From Ectobius pallidus (lineage: Eukaryota > Arthropoda > Insecta > Blattodea > Ectobiidae), in contig CAXKWD010000005.1 in NCBI GenBank assembly GCA_964059195.1, positions 46,949,825-47,013,824 on the forward strand: a DNA stretch of 64,000 nucleotides. Direction: 5' to 3'. Both the position numbers and the translations under genes were made by a program. The notes under the pieces are model-generated. The model was not told where the DNA came from. It worked only from the letters and a program-made list of their open reading frames with translations, and made no database searches. Numbering within the stretch: the first letter of the stretch is position 1; each line of letters starts with the position of its first letter. Shown in pieces: positions 32,567 to 44,570 of the stretch.

Positions 32567-34467
32567 AATGGAATTATTAATAGGGGTTACTTATCATCAC
32601 CCTAATGGTTCACCGTATTTTAAAAATAAATTCTATGATAAGTTAAGTACTAAGTTAGATGATATGATGACACTGTATAAAGCAAATTATGTGTGCATAA
32701 CTGGGGATTTCAACAGTAGAACAGGTAAGGAAGATCCAACTAGTTTCAGTCCAGAAGTTTACGATGTCCCCAACGGTACAAACCGTGATTTCTTGACCAC
32801 ATTGAGTAAGGACAATAATTAATGACGAAGGGATAAAATTGTTAGATTTCTGTGTAGAGAACTGATTAATTTCTTAAACGGCAATTATGGGTCAGATATT
32901 GATGTTAACTTTACGTTTGCAAATGAGCAGGGGGCGAGTTTAGTTTATTATAATATATTAGTATCACAATTTTTATTAGATAATATAACAAATTAGGAAT
33001 ATCTGAGGTGGTTTACAGCTCTCATATGATATTATCTGCCAAGTTAAACCTAGACATAGGCAATGAGGAGGACCCTCTCAGACCCTCCTCATTTGGAGAG
33101 GACATAGGAAATACGAGAAGAACATTTACGTGTGGACTGAAGAGAACAGTGGTAGCTTTAAGTCAATGCTGAATGATCGTAGTTCAGAGTTGTTAGAAAT
33201 AGGAATACAATATTTCTTAGACTAATGCAATACTGACGGTGCTGCACAGTTGCTTTACAGAGCCATAGAAATGTGTAGTGTGGTGAAGGTAAGCAAACAT
33301 ACAGGTCCCTCAGAGAATATTTCATGGTTTGATTTAGATTGCAGAAATATGAGATCACAATTAAGATTAGCTTATAAGAGGTTGTGCAAGACAAAAGGTA
33401 GATCTAGTGAGAGTCCGAAAAAAATTAACATATGGACATAAAAAATCGGTACAAAAAATTAATAATAGTGAAAAAGAGAGTGCGAAAATAAATAACTGGT
33501 TAACTAGCAATAGTACATCAGTGATATGGAATTATTTTAAGAAGTTGAAATATAAAACTACTAGTAATTTAACAATTAAAGAAAGAGACATGGGTCAATC
33601 ATTTTTCGGAATTATTTCACCTTAGAGAAGCAAGTAGGCCTACAAACCATCCTATACATGTATATGCATATATGAACTATATTGAAAGATTGGATAACGA
33701 GATTAACAAAGACGGAGTTATTAGGGTAATCAAAACAGCTAGGTCCATGAAATCGCCCGGCATTGATGGAATTCAAACACAGGTATGGAAAAAGGTGTGT
33801 GATAATGAGAGATGGCTAGAGATATTAACTAATTTTTTTAAGAAAATTAAAATGACGAATCAAATACCAGAGTTATGAAAAAAAGCTATTTTAGTGCCTA
33901 TATACAAGAAGAAAGGCTATACTCAGAACCCCAGCAATTACAGAGGCATAAGCCTGTTGACAGCACTGTCTAAATTATATTCGGAAATTTTAGCACTCAG
34001 GCTAACTGAATGGCTATAAGCACATAACGTAATATCAAATTGGCAAAGCGGGTTTAGGAAAAACAAGAGAACAGTTGACAATTTGTTTATATTGCAGGCT
34101 GTGACAGATAAATACCTTAGTAAAAAATGGGGGAAATTTATTGGTGCTTTATTCACTTAGAAAAAGCATTCGACACAATTAATAGGGACCAATTGTGGTA
34201 TAAACTTAGAAAAGTTGGTTTAAGTGACATGTTTACAAAAACTATAGCTGCGTTATATGATAATATAAAATTTTGTGTAAGAATCAACCAATACGGTAGT
34301 AATACGAGGATGATTAACCAAAGGACTGGTGTCAGGCAAGTTATTTAATATATTCATAAGCGACATCTTTGCCGAGGTAGAAATAACTAACAAGCACCTA
34401 CCAACGGTTATGAATATATTAATACAAGGAATAAAATTTGCAGATGACCTAGTATTAACTGCATTTA

Positions 34468-34482
34468 CCCCCCCCCCCCCCC
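34468..34482 (+). repeat. C15 homopolymer
   Basis: Fifteen consecutive C residues lie within the decayed RT region and cause one of its frame changes. Confidence 0.9.
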
Positions 34483-35640
34483 ATAGGGCTGCAAAGAAGT
34501 ATTGATGCAGTCAATAAATGTTTTAAGGAGTGGAGTCTAAAAATTAACATTCACAAAACTAGCATTCTAGCCTGTAAAAATGGTAACAAACGAAGCAATG
34601 GGAAAATGGAGCATAAGTAATAAAGTTATAAATTGTGTAAATCGTATAACATATTTAGGAATAATTCTCAATAATAAGGGATCATAGGAACTTCAAAATA
34701 AGGCAGCATAGAACAATGGCAAAGTAGCCATGAATGCTATATACAATTGCTCAACCAAACTACCCGAAATTAGATTAAAAATGTTAAATAGGATTTGTAA
34801 AGCGTCATTTGAATCAAAAATGTTATATGGAAGTGAAGTGTGGGGGAAAGGAATTATTGGAAATATTTGGATTTGATGAGAGCCAGGTTCTGCAAACAAA
34901 TATTGCAGGTACCAAAATACTCATCAAATGAAGCAGCTCGATATAATTAGGATATGACAGTGGTATGGGGATTATTTTAAGTAAAATTTTAAGGTACTGC
35001 TGATACATTTGGGAAAGAGATAAGGAAGATATAGGGAAAATCTGCTTCCAATCCCAAGAGAATGGTAATGGTAATCGAAACAGAATAAAGTACATTAGGA
35101 AAACATTAGATGAGATAGGATTAAAGTGGATATGGAATTGAGTATTGAACGAGGAGAAAAACGTCAGTGTGATTTCAAAAATAGTTATTCAAAGATGTAA
35201 TGATATATAAAGGCAGAACCATTTTGCCATAATGAGGGAAACGAAATCTTCAGTATTCTACATCAAAATGAAGGATATGTGGGGTATGGAAAATTATATG
35301 AATTATTGCTCAAAGAAACAGAAATCTGGAGATTAAGGATATGGAAGCTTAGAGGGGCAAGAAGAAATTTCGAGAAAGGTCGTTGGCCATTATGTCTTAG
35401 TAGTGAAGATGCAGGACATATAGTTTTAAGTTGTCCCGAAACTGAAACATTAAGACTTAAGTTTTTAAATATTTTTTTAAAGCTAAATAAAGAAGTGGCA
35501 TATAAGAAATTAACTGTGGCAAAAACACAAAAACACTAAAGGAACTGGGAAACTATTTATATAAAGTTAAAATAAAATGGGAAAAACAAATTAGTTGCTT
35601 AGAGGAAATTGGGTAAAAATGGTAAACGAATATGCGTACA

Positions 35641-36190
35641 CAAGGTAAATATTTATTAGTAATAGTACTGATTTTCCGATGTTTGAGCTTTTATATATGA
35701 AGACTCCCATTGGTGAAAATCTTTCTGTAACACCAGGGACGATCATTTGTATATTCCCACATAAAAGAATAAATCAATGATTATAGTTAACTAGAAGAAT
35801 GGACTTTCAAGATCAGTAGCCCTGTTTTCATATTGTCATCACATTTTTTTCATTTTATATGTTTTAAATACAAACAATGCCAAAGACTCAGTTGCCAAGC
35901 TACATTATTGAAAATTTCTTTGAATATAATGAACTATGGGCCTTTTAAAAAGTCTCCTAGAAAGCAGTAGTCTCTATCAATTGTACAAGACGGGAAGTAG
36001 AATGTATGGGAAGTAGATTGCACGTACTGAACGAGTAAAAATTTAAGTATTTCATGATTTGGTATGTAGTGGAAGACGTGAGAGAGAGCGGTAGCCACAT
36101 TAAGGTCTATATTTTGGAAAATAATCATTATTGTTGTAATTTTCCAACTACGTTTTGTACATTGTTCGTATTGCAGACCTATGTACTATG
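35641..36190. other. AT-rich intron sequence, nothing recognised
   Basis: No feature can be supported between the LINE end and the mariner element. Confidence 0.5.
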
Positions 36191-36192
36191 TA

Positions 36193-37413
36193 CGAGGGCG
36201 AATCAAAAAGTAAGTTACACTAGCTCGCCGCGAGAGCACGCTGTGTGTCGTGACCGTGGCCAATACGGAGCAAGCTACAGTAACTGCTGACAAGTCCGAT
36301 AGGAAGGTTGATGTGGTATCCCGTCGTGTTGTGTGTGCAGAGCGTTCTATGGGCTAAACGGCTCAATTGCACGGACATTCATTGTGAAATCACTGCTGTA
36401 TATGGTGAGCTTGCAATTTCTCACCCAAGTATTGTAAACCGGTGTAAGCAATTTGACGCCAAACGCACTGATCTCACGAACGAATATCGCGAAGTTAGGC
36501 CCGCAACGTCCAGTACCGTTGCAAATATTGACCGTACGGATGGGTTCATGATAGTGAATCAGCGCATAACACTGCAGGAAATTGCCAGCATGCTGAACAT
36601 TTCGTACGGCAGTGTGTTCTCCATTGTTCACCAGCACCTTGGATTTCGTAAACTGTGTCAAACATGGGTCCCACGTCTGCTCACCGATGTTCACAAGGAA
36701 CATTTCCAATCGTCACTAGGATTTTTCAACGGTATTCTGTGGAGAGCAACGAGTTTCTCCGGCGAAACATCACAGGGGATGAAACGTGGGTCCACCACTT
36801 CATCCCCGAAACAAAGAGAACAACGATGGAATGGGTGCACACCACATCACCACCACGAAAGAAGGCCAAGATCCAACCTTCAGAGGTTCCTTGACATGGA
36901 GGGTGTGGTGCACGTGGAATTTATGCCGAAAGGCACGACAATCAACTCGGCTTCGTATTGTCAAACGTTGCACCGGTTGCGTAAGGCACTTAAAGGAAAG
37001 CGGCGGGGAAAATTTAGCGCCAGTGTGATTTTGTTGCACGATAACGCAACACCTCACACGGCCCGGTAAAGTCCGAACGCTGCAGCCATTCAAGTGGAAG
37101 GTATGGCAACATCCACCAAACAATCCAGACTTAGCGCCAAGCAATTATCATGTGTTCGGTAAGCTAAAAAATAATCTCGGTGGATGACGATTCCGAAACG
37201 ATAAGAAGGTGAAAGCAGCTGTCTCCAGATGGTTAAATAGCACTGGAGGTGATTTCTACGCATCCGGAATCGAAAAGTTCGTTGACCGTTCCGAGAAAAG
37301 TTTAAAATCTCTTGGGGAATATGTGGAAAAGTGAACGTACATTGTATGTTGTCATAGCCGTGTTGCCTGTGGCCATAACTTGGAAGTGGAACTTACTTTT
37401 TGATTCACCCTCG
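36193..37413 (+). mobile_element. Mariner-type transposon, decayed (1221 bp)
   Basis: The 24-bp terminal inverted repeats (36193-36216 and 37390-37413) start CGAGGG, share GAATCAAAAAGTAAGTT, and have one mismatch. A TA duplication flanks the element (36191-36192, 37414-37415). The length is normal for mariner. The transposase inside is frameshifted. Confidence 0.92.
36308..37335 (+). pseudogene. Mariner transposase, frameshifted
   Basis: The N-terminal helix-turn-helix region reads ITLQEIASMLNISYGSVFSI...HLGFRKL. The first catalytic block appears in another frame (ITGDETWVHHFIPETKR, near 36775-36820). The second is HDNATPHTA near 37037-37063. After further shifts the C-terminus reads NNLGG, VKAAVSRWLNSTGGDFYASG and FVDRSEKSLKSLGEYVEK to a stop near 37335. 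These are mariner (DD34D-type) signatures. At least three frame changes make it inactive. Confidence 0.88.
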
Positions 37414-37415
37414 TA

Positions 37416-37897
37416 TTTGGATATCAAATGTGAAATCAGGGTTAATTGATCTAGAAATACTGTTGTTTTAGTGGATTTATTAATAATAATGTTAAATTTT
37501 TTAAATATTGTACTCTTTTATTGATCCACTGTGTATTTACTTCATTTTTATAAAAATATTAACGTAATCACTGTATTATAACCTTACTTTTACATTCTAT
37601 AACACTATTATGTCTAGTTTAAACAGTAATACGACAATTTTACTGTCCTTTATAGGAATACCTGTGCGGCAGTGTTTTTGACAGACAAGGTCTGGAGCCA
37701 ACTTTTCCTTATGGTAAAACTATATTCGTCCATGAGTGGCAGCAGCCTAACTGTACTCCCCCAGGCGTTCTCGTACATGCAGGCGTGCTTGTTCAGCACA
37801 TTATTGCGTCAAGTCACGGTCGTGGCTACGACATAACCACGAATATGGACATAATTCTCTTATTCTAACCTGAAGTTGCAGGATAATGAAATATTCA
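37416..37897. other. Intron sequence, nothing recognised
   Basis: The patch around 37680-37860 is richer in GC (CCCCCAGGCGTTCTCG). Otherwise nothing can be supported. Confidence 0.4.
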
Positions 37898-37985
37898 TAA
37901 GAACTGGTTCGAATCCCTGTCAGAGGAATTTTTCTCCTATAATATTCTCATGTAATATCCGAAATTCTGAGGTTCATGAATAGAT
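37898..37985 (+). repeat. Diverged SINE fragment (box B and body)
   Basis: GGTTCGAATCCCTGTCAGAGG, a box B with its 3' flank, is followed by AATTTTTCTCCTATAATATT, CTCATGTAAT and GAGGTTCATGAAT. This matches the reverse complement of the SINE units at 52861-53175. Confidence 0.7.
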
Positions 37986-38329
37986 ATTTTCATTCATAAG
38001 AAACTTATTCGCATGGTAGGTTACTTAAATGTGCGGTATAAAAAACATAACTTAATACACTCCGTAAGGTCACTCAGTAAAAAAAAATATAGACTTACTA
38101 TTCGCTTCTGGCAATAAATATAAGAACAGTTATTTTTCTAACACAAGAGTTAAAAGTGATTTATTTCGTGAATAGGATGTTAGGAAATTTATACTAAGAA
38201 ATTAAAATTTTTTGAATATATTTTTTTTAAATATCCGTTTAATAGGCATATCTTATTGAAAATAATACTGAGTGCAATTAATAGAAGTGTCAGAACGTAT
38301 TTGGCGTTTTGAGATTAAGTCCATGGTTT

Positions 38330-38700
38330 TTGAGAAATTTAGAGTATTTATTAGTCCCTCAAAATTGCACCAGCGCATTTCCACAAAGCCGATGCAGAGG
38401 CAATAACCTCGTCTGTCACGCGTACAAAACTCATACACCACATGACAGCAGATACTTTTTGACTTTGTCAAACTGCACCGAACATGGTGAACGCAATAAT
38501 CTTTGCATTTAATTTGCACGAAAACTACTAAATGAATCGAAAAATTGGAAGAGGAAAAAGTATTCCGTACTCTTTCCTCCAGTGATGTGAAAATAGTAGA
38601 CCAGTAAGGATAGTACTTACAAACTAAATTGCAGTGAAATGATAAAGTTACAATATTTTTTCTGAGGAAAACACTAACTTTGGACAAAACAGACATTTGA
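38330..38700. repeat. Diverged repeat shared with the right end of the window
   Basis: Collinear blocks match 63720-64000: GACTTTG, CTTTGCA...TTAATTTGCAC, CTCTTTCCTC..GTGAT, TA.TACTTACA, and TCT.AG.AAA..ACTTTGG. Identity is perhaps two-thirds. A 164-codon minus frame (38253-38747) covers it, and part of that frame (FLR, then CKYY) has a counterpart at the other site. The repeat is of unknown class. Confidence 0.55.
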
Positions 38701-38749
38701 TTTTTTTCTTTGCTTCTACCGAAGTAACAAGCTCTTAAAGTCCGCATAA

Positions 38750-39945
38750 TTTTACTACCTTCAATGTATATAATATTAAAATCAGATTCCGTACTTTCGA
38801 GTAAAATGCTTGTTTATTTTCAGATCCTAAACATCAGCAGAATTGTTATGTTTCAAAACATACACCTTGAAAAACTATTTTAGCTTCATTTGAGGTTATT
38901 TTCCTTATTCAGAAGGGAAAACTATTTTGCTTTATATTTTATAATTTTGAATGAAAATAGCATAATTTACTCCCAACTGTCCTATTATAAGTGTTTTCTT
39001 CTATTCCTAGACGTAATTATAACAGCTTTCCTTTCTTTTGTCTGCTAATAGAATTATTGAAAAATCCGGGTTATAAATCACTCTGTCAAATTTTTAAAAC
39101 GCTTTTTGGTGAAGAAATAGTTATTGAAGAGGAATTCATCGAAAAATAACTGTGATGCTCTTCACATCCACCTGTGACGTCTTGCCACATTAAAATAATA
39201 TTTTAACTTTACAAATCGTTCTTTATTGATAGACGGAAGAGTTTTACACAAGAAAATCTGCGGATGGTCTTTCTTAAATACTGTATCATCCGTGAATAAG
39301 ATAACATTTCTGCGAGACTCATGACATTTAACTGATTTTTGCGTAATTCGATTTTTATTATTCCAATATATTTCGAGATTTTTGTTATTTATGCTTCTAA
39401 ATCAAGCATCTAATAGCTTATGATAACATCATGGTATTATTAACCTCGATCTTGTGAACTGTAAATTAAAATAAAGCAGTAGGGTTCGCTTCGAACTTGA
39501 TGTGAGATTATATGTTTGTATGCGAAGAATTTTAGTATCATACTAATAAGGCACAACACATAATCATGCATGTAATGAGACAAAGGGAAATACTATGAAG
39601 GAAATAATGTTTTATCATGTATGCTGGACAACTCAAACTTTACGGTGATTTCGTATTGAGTGCGCTCCATCTCGCACAGTATTTTATGTTGTGAGCTATA
39701 AACTTCATTTACCACTGCGAATTCAGTGAACTGAATTCAGGTCAAACAGGAAGTAAATTTTATGGTTTCTCACATTTATTACTTATACGATGTTATAATA
39801 GAATTTCCTCCAACATCGATTTTCTTAGAAAACGTTCCAAATATATTTTTAATTATACGGAACATAAAATATTTGTTTAACTTCTTCCTCTCATTCTCAT
39901 TTTACCTGTATTTATGTTTGCAATACACATCGAACCAAATGAGGT
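38750..39945. other. AT-rich intron sequence, nothing recognised
   Basis: No coding blocks, terminal repeats or tRNA boxes are visible. Confidence 0.5.
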
Positions 39946-39947
39946 TG

Positions 39948-40005
39948 TGAGGTGGTATCATGTTCAATAGGTCGCGGGTTTGAATCTCATTGCCTACAAA
40001 TCTTA
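39948..40005 (+). repeat. tRNA-like remnant, possible SINE head
   Basis: GTTGTGAGGTGGTATCATG resembles a degenerate box A and GGGTTTGAATCTC a degenerate box B, at about the right spacing. No 3' boundary or target duplication was found. Confidence 0.35.
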
Positions 40006-40312
40006 GCATTTTTATTATTTTACCCATTAGGAAAGCTGGATGCCAGTTTGGCCTGTAGACCTACTCAACATACCCCGAACGTTCCCTGCTTTGAATTTAT
40101 GTGTGTTGTGATTTCGAAGGAATTCTTACTAGTGCCGATCATATATCACTCCCTTCATGTTCGCCCTGAATGTATGAGATAGCCTCTCCTACATGTATTC
40201 GATTGTAATACAAACGAAATGGGAGTTGAAATAAGTAATACTACCACCCTTTCAAGACCAAAACATCACCCACGCAACCTAGACCCACAACACAGGCACC
40301 CAGTAGCAGTTC

Positions 40313-40364
40313 GGAATCCGCTGATGATGCACTAAAATAGTGCGAAACGGCCGTCCGGATCTCC
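40313..40364 (+). ncRNA. Hammerhead-ribozyme-like sequence
   Basis: The three conserved segments occur in the right order: CTGATGA (40321-40327), GAAA (40344-40347), and GTC with the predicted cleavage after C40355. Stem II is GCACTA/TAGTGC with an AAA loop, six perfect pairs after one extra U (40328). Stem III is the very short ACGGCCGT. Stem I pairs ATCCG (40316-40320) with CGGAT (40356-40360), extended by GGA/TCC past one bulge. Very short stem III and this compact form are known for hammerheads in Penelope-like elements and other animal retroelements. The extra U beside the core could lower activity. No Penelope coding sequence was recognised nearby. Confidence 0.7.
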
Positions 40365-40409
40365 AAAGGCAATCCTAGTTTGCAACATCAAGTATTCAAG
40401 TGTTATAAA

Positions 40410-41752
40410 AAAAAGAGATTACAATTTATAACGAAGGCCTATTTCTATTTCAGGATGTAGCTACTTGAAATCTGTTTTCTGGTGGAAAAGAAAAGGCGGT
40501 GGAGATTAAGTTAATATGAAAAGTAGAGTTTAAAAGTTGAATTGACTATGCAGAGAAACTGTTCATATAAGCCACTCAAGCCTGACCAAATTTAAAGAAT
40601 ACTTCATTAAAATCAGGGTAAATGAATGTTTATATGCAACAACTTAAACGTGTACTAGATTTTACCATTATTTTAAACATTTTCTTGGCATATTTGTACC
40701 ATGATCTGTGGATTTTATTGAGCCATGTGAACTCTATTTAGCTGTGTTATTTAAGTGGTTTCCGTGAAGGACGCTGCGTTTCACTTATATTATTTTTACC
40801 AGCATGCCATGAAATGCAAGATTTGTGTAATAACACGTTAGGTGAAATCTTACGTGCAGCTACTTATAGAACCAACTGTTGTTTTGTTGTACCGTTGAGT
40901 TCTACCAATACAGTAATTTTGTAATATCTGTTTTCTCAACTTCTGTCATTTTCCTAGGCCTTTTGGTTACATGGAAAGAGATGCCTTGTGGATGGTTCCA
41001 TATGCTCGAAAGGACTACTCAAATAAAAGAAGCTGAGAATAAAAGTATTTTCCTTATATAACATTCAACATTCAAAGCACTGCTATTTGCTGTTTCTTTG
41101 CGCGTATTTTGCTATTGCACGCAGTTCAGTGGTTTCATATTATTGTAATAAAAATTGTTTAATAAATTAAAAAAAAAAACTGTCACTGCTGTAGTCAATA
41201 TAATGCCATCCTCATGATCATTGTGCAATATGAAGTGTAAACGTAGATGTAGTGATTCTTAAATGTTTAGTGTAATAGTCTACGCATTCTCTTCTGTTAG
41301 GTCAAATCTAATCAGCCATATAGGCCTACAGTAAATAGCTTCGGTAACAGGACGAGGATGCTGCGTGCCATATATTATTATAGGCTAGACATATTATGTA
41401 ATGGCAAATATTAAATGCCATTAGAGGAAAGGTCCTTTTTATGTCAGAAAGCAATTAAAATAGACACTAATTTGAACTCATGCCTAAACTCAAAAATAAG
41501 ATAAACAGATTATTTAAATTATGCTCTTTACATCTAGACCTTAAAATATGAATATTAATGAGTCCTCGAGGATATAATTTATTTCCTATTTATCTCACTC
41601 TATAAGATCTAGTATAATGATGCCTTGAAAAACTGCCCTTGCATACGATGTATACCATAGAGGAATAAAATGCATAGGCCTATGAAGTTTTATTCTACTA
41701 GTTCATCATAATTAGGAATATTTGCTGTGGAAGTGACAGAGCTGAAGTCAAT
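40410..41752. other. Intron sequence, nothing recognised
   Basis: An A-run after AATAAATT at about 41160-41180 could be the 3' end of an old retroposed sequence. The small frame 40879-41061 upstream shows no domain. Confidence 0.4.
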
Positions 41753-41762
41753 AAAACAGCAG

Positions 41763-42038
41763 TACTAAAAAAATTGAAGGGACAAGGCCTACCACCCGAG
41801 CGCTGCGACATCTACCATGCAGATTGCAGAATTTGGGGGCATGTGGTCAGCATGCCGACACCCACGGCCGTTAATGGTAGTTTCTAAGACCGGTAGCTCC
41901 TCAATTTGAATCACGAGGCTGAGTGCACCCCGTTCCTGATATCCAAACCTTAGAAAAGTCCGACGAGGTACCGGGGATCGAACCCGGGCCGATGGATCTG
42001 TAGTCAGCGACGCTAACCACAAGATCACGCCGGCGGTC
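41763..42038 (-). mobile_element. Second tRNA-derived SINE family, 276 bp, with 10-bp target duplication
   Basis: The flanks AAAACAGCAG lie at 41753-41762 and 42039-42048. On the minus strand the head reads GTGATCTTGTGGTTAGCG (box A-like), then GGTTCGATCCCCGG (box B), followed by a 190-bp body (GACTTTTCTAAGGTTTGGAT and onward) and a T-rich tail (CAATTTTTTTAG). It is unlike the SINE at 32392. Confidence 0.88.
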
Positions 42039-42048
42039 AAAACAGCAG

Positions 42049-44562
42049 AACACTGCAAGGAATTTAATCCAGTGCAAGGAAAGGAGGACTGTAATATGAC
42101 AAGGTAAAACAAATTTTCCTTTCTAAATTGAGAGCAAATCCCGCAATAACCAAGCCTTTGCACCTTGAGCTCATCAAGTCTTATTAGAATCCCGAAGAAA
42201 CGAGCTTAATTAAATGTCTAGAGCAAGTTGGAGTACGATTGTCTGTGAATATAAAGCCATTGCCAAAGAGACAGACGCCTTTGTCTGTCATCCTGCTGTC
42301 TTACCAGCTCCTACTTTATACTTCTCACATGTCATTGCCATGTAACGATCTGGCCAACCAGGACGCAAGTGTTACTCTGCAGAGTTCTCCCGAGAACTTA
42401 TACAAATGTCAAGATACATATTGGCTTCTAGTAAAAACTTCTCTGCATCTAAGTCAGGCCCGCTAACGACTCCCCCGGAACAATTTCATATCCAGATTGC
42501 GCTGGTGGCACATTATTGAACGATAGCAGTGTGATAAAAAGAAATAGCCTATAAAATTTCAAGAGGTGCTCTGAAGTAAATCCGACGTTAGAAGCTAATG
42601 AATTAGAAATATAGAGATAGGTCTATATCGACAATGGTTAATAAAAATCTAGTGCTTCTATGAGTCGGTCTGTTAGTATTTCACACAACACTACTCAGCA
42701 GATAGACCTGAAATTGTACATGAAAATAGTTTTGATACCTAGAACAAAATCCATCCGTTTCCAGATGGTGGCCGTTTTAACAGCCAAAGTACGTTCGTTG
42801 CCGATAATCAACTTCTTATGCACAAACCGATGGAAAAACTGAATTGGAAGACAACTTGCGGCATTAAAAATTACATTTTCATCAAATAGACTTATACAGA
42901 CCGTCTCAACCTTAAAAGACAGTATATGTTAAATGGGGCGCACTGATGCCTGATGTAATCACTTACGAGGCCAGACACATGATCTGACAAAACTCCTTAT
43001 CAGGCGTGAGAACCTACATTTGCGATATCTTGTCCTAGAGGTCGAAAGCCAATATAAGACAGTGCAGTTATTTAGGTATGATACGTTTAAGTTAAGAGCG
43101 CGATTTAACTGCACACATTAGGTCTATAATAAATTATTATGTTTTAAGGGTGGCATTCAAATTTGGGTAAAATTTATAGGTGAAATTCATTATTCTTTTC
43201 CTGAGCAGTGAATTGCTCTACAAACTCGTAATGTGACATGGTCCTTACTGACTACTTCTATCATTTGTACACTATTTTCAAGAGTAATAAAATCATTACA
43301 GTTACACGTAATTATCGTTACAGAATGGCAGCCACGTTTCGATCACTGAAATGCCGTTTTCTTGTTTACTTCCACAAATATCAATATTTCTCAGTGATTA
43401 TTTTTCTATACATTTAGTAATATGAAATGAACAACAATGTCTACAATCATTCATTTAATATTAATAGTTTATTTTTTTTAATAAAGGCTATATATTTTAA
43501 TGTAAAATAAAATAAAATAAATTCTTTATTTTAAATAATGCTTAATACATATATATTCCGAAGATTGTACATGATGTTGATATGATGTTTACAAACGAGT
43601 AATCACTAAAAAGTATTGCCATTTTTAGATCGTGATATGAACATATTTATCTCGTCCTTCTGTCAAAACACTAAATAGATTACAATCTTTAGGTATATGT
43701 GTATCTAATGTTATAAGGCACATGTCTTCTCAATAAATTCCGTTACAAAAAATGTTCCCAACTTGTACTTCAAGACCTTCATAATGTAACTTGCTCAAGC
43801 TAGGAAACACATTTGAACACAGCCATGCAAATGAGCCGGAATGTTCATAGCGAAACTTCTGAATAAAACTACCTTGATTCTACTTACACGTATTTTCACA
43901 CATGAGATCACACTTATACTTACTTCACAAGGATTTTAATGTTCCCCTGCAGACGTGCAGCCCTCTACAATAAACTACTTTATACACTTCCTTCCCTTTA
44001 TCCTTCGCTTACTCTTCTTTACTCAACTTTTCCAAGATGATAACGTCTTTGAACAAGGGATTTGAGTGCTAACAGTGGCTTTAAGTCTTTGCGGTCTTAT
44101 TTTTCTGTCCTAAGTAAATATATGCTATAAAATCCGCTACAACAGTACAATGACAGTGATGTGCAACAATTCTGACATATTTCTTCCTGACGCAAACTCC
44201 GCACATCCTCAAGAGAAATGACTAAACATACGAGTATTATCCTTGGTTCTAAGATCACTGTATTCAACTCATCGTATTTCCCCAAAATATTACCCGCACA
44301 ACATATTTACCTTTAGAACAAGATAATTTTTCCCCACTTAAGTGGTGGGTGACGTAACATACAAAGCCAGAAAGTAATGGAGAGTAAAAGGAGGAAAATG
44401 GAAATTGAATAGTAAACATGCCATTTTAGAAGTTTGAATCATGTAGATACTGATATTATTCAAAGATGACAACACTTTGTTATTTCTGTATGCAGCAGAA
44501 ACCTGTGTACAATAAGATTTCACTTAACTCGAGACCCAATAATTACACACAGCTAATATTAA
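42049..44562. other. Intron sequence; a (TAAAA)n tract, otherwise unrecognised
   Basis: A short TAAAA repeat lies at about 43503-43521. Open frames here are short and without recognisable domains. Confidence 0.5.
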
Positions 44563-44570
44563 GTAAAGGC

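Larger units (their letters stand above)
32077..35540 (+). pseudogene. LINE ORF2: endonuclease, RT, Cys/His C-terminus, heavily broken
   Basis: The endonuclease pieces are SIDLLNVEGIRN...CMVETWL (32077-32180) and ELLIGVTYHHP...CITGDFNSRTGKED (32570-32735), separated by a SINE. The RT pieces are ARSMKSPGIDGIQ near 33740, ILVPIYKKKG...NPSNYRGISLL near 33890-33960, WQSGFRKNKRTVDNL near 34040, LEKAFDTINRDQLWYKL near 34155, and IKFADDLVLTAF near 34430-34470, so the catalytic FADD is kept. The end reads MENYMNYCS-like sequence, then RGARRNFEKGRWPLC and HIVLSCPETE (35340-35450). Frames change at least six times. It is non-functional. Confidence 0.82.
30300..35640 (+). mobile_element. Decayed LINE with 2A-like ORF1 start; interrupted by a SINE
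   Basis: This is a non-LTR retrotransposon with ORF1 (2A-like start, coiled coil, RNA-binding block) at about 30556-31440 and ORF2 (endonuclease, RT, C-terminal Cys/His) at about 32077-35540. Many stops and frameshifts make it inactive. The 5' boundary is uncertain: 30340-30500 looks coding-like but matches nothing I know. A SINE sits in the endonuclease at 32392-32566, and a C15 run lies at 34468-34482. Confidence 0.85.

Noticed and set aside
36308..37069. An intact 253-aa transposase
   Set aside because: The catalytic DETWVHH block is in another frame, so this ORF reads partly out of frame.
38253..38747. 164-codon open frame on the minus strand as a gene
   Set aside because: No recognised domain, Cys/Tyr-rich AT-driven composition, and it overlaps an old repeat also present at 63720-64000. 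I keep only the repeat.
41941..42036. A true tRNA gene
   Set aside because: Box A and B are good, but target duplications and a 190-bp tail show a SINE.
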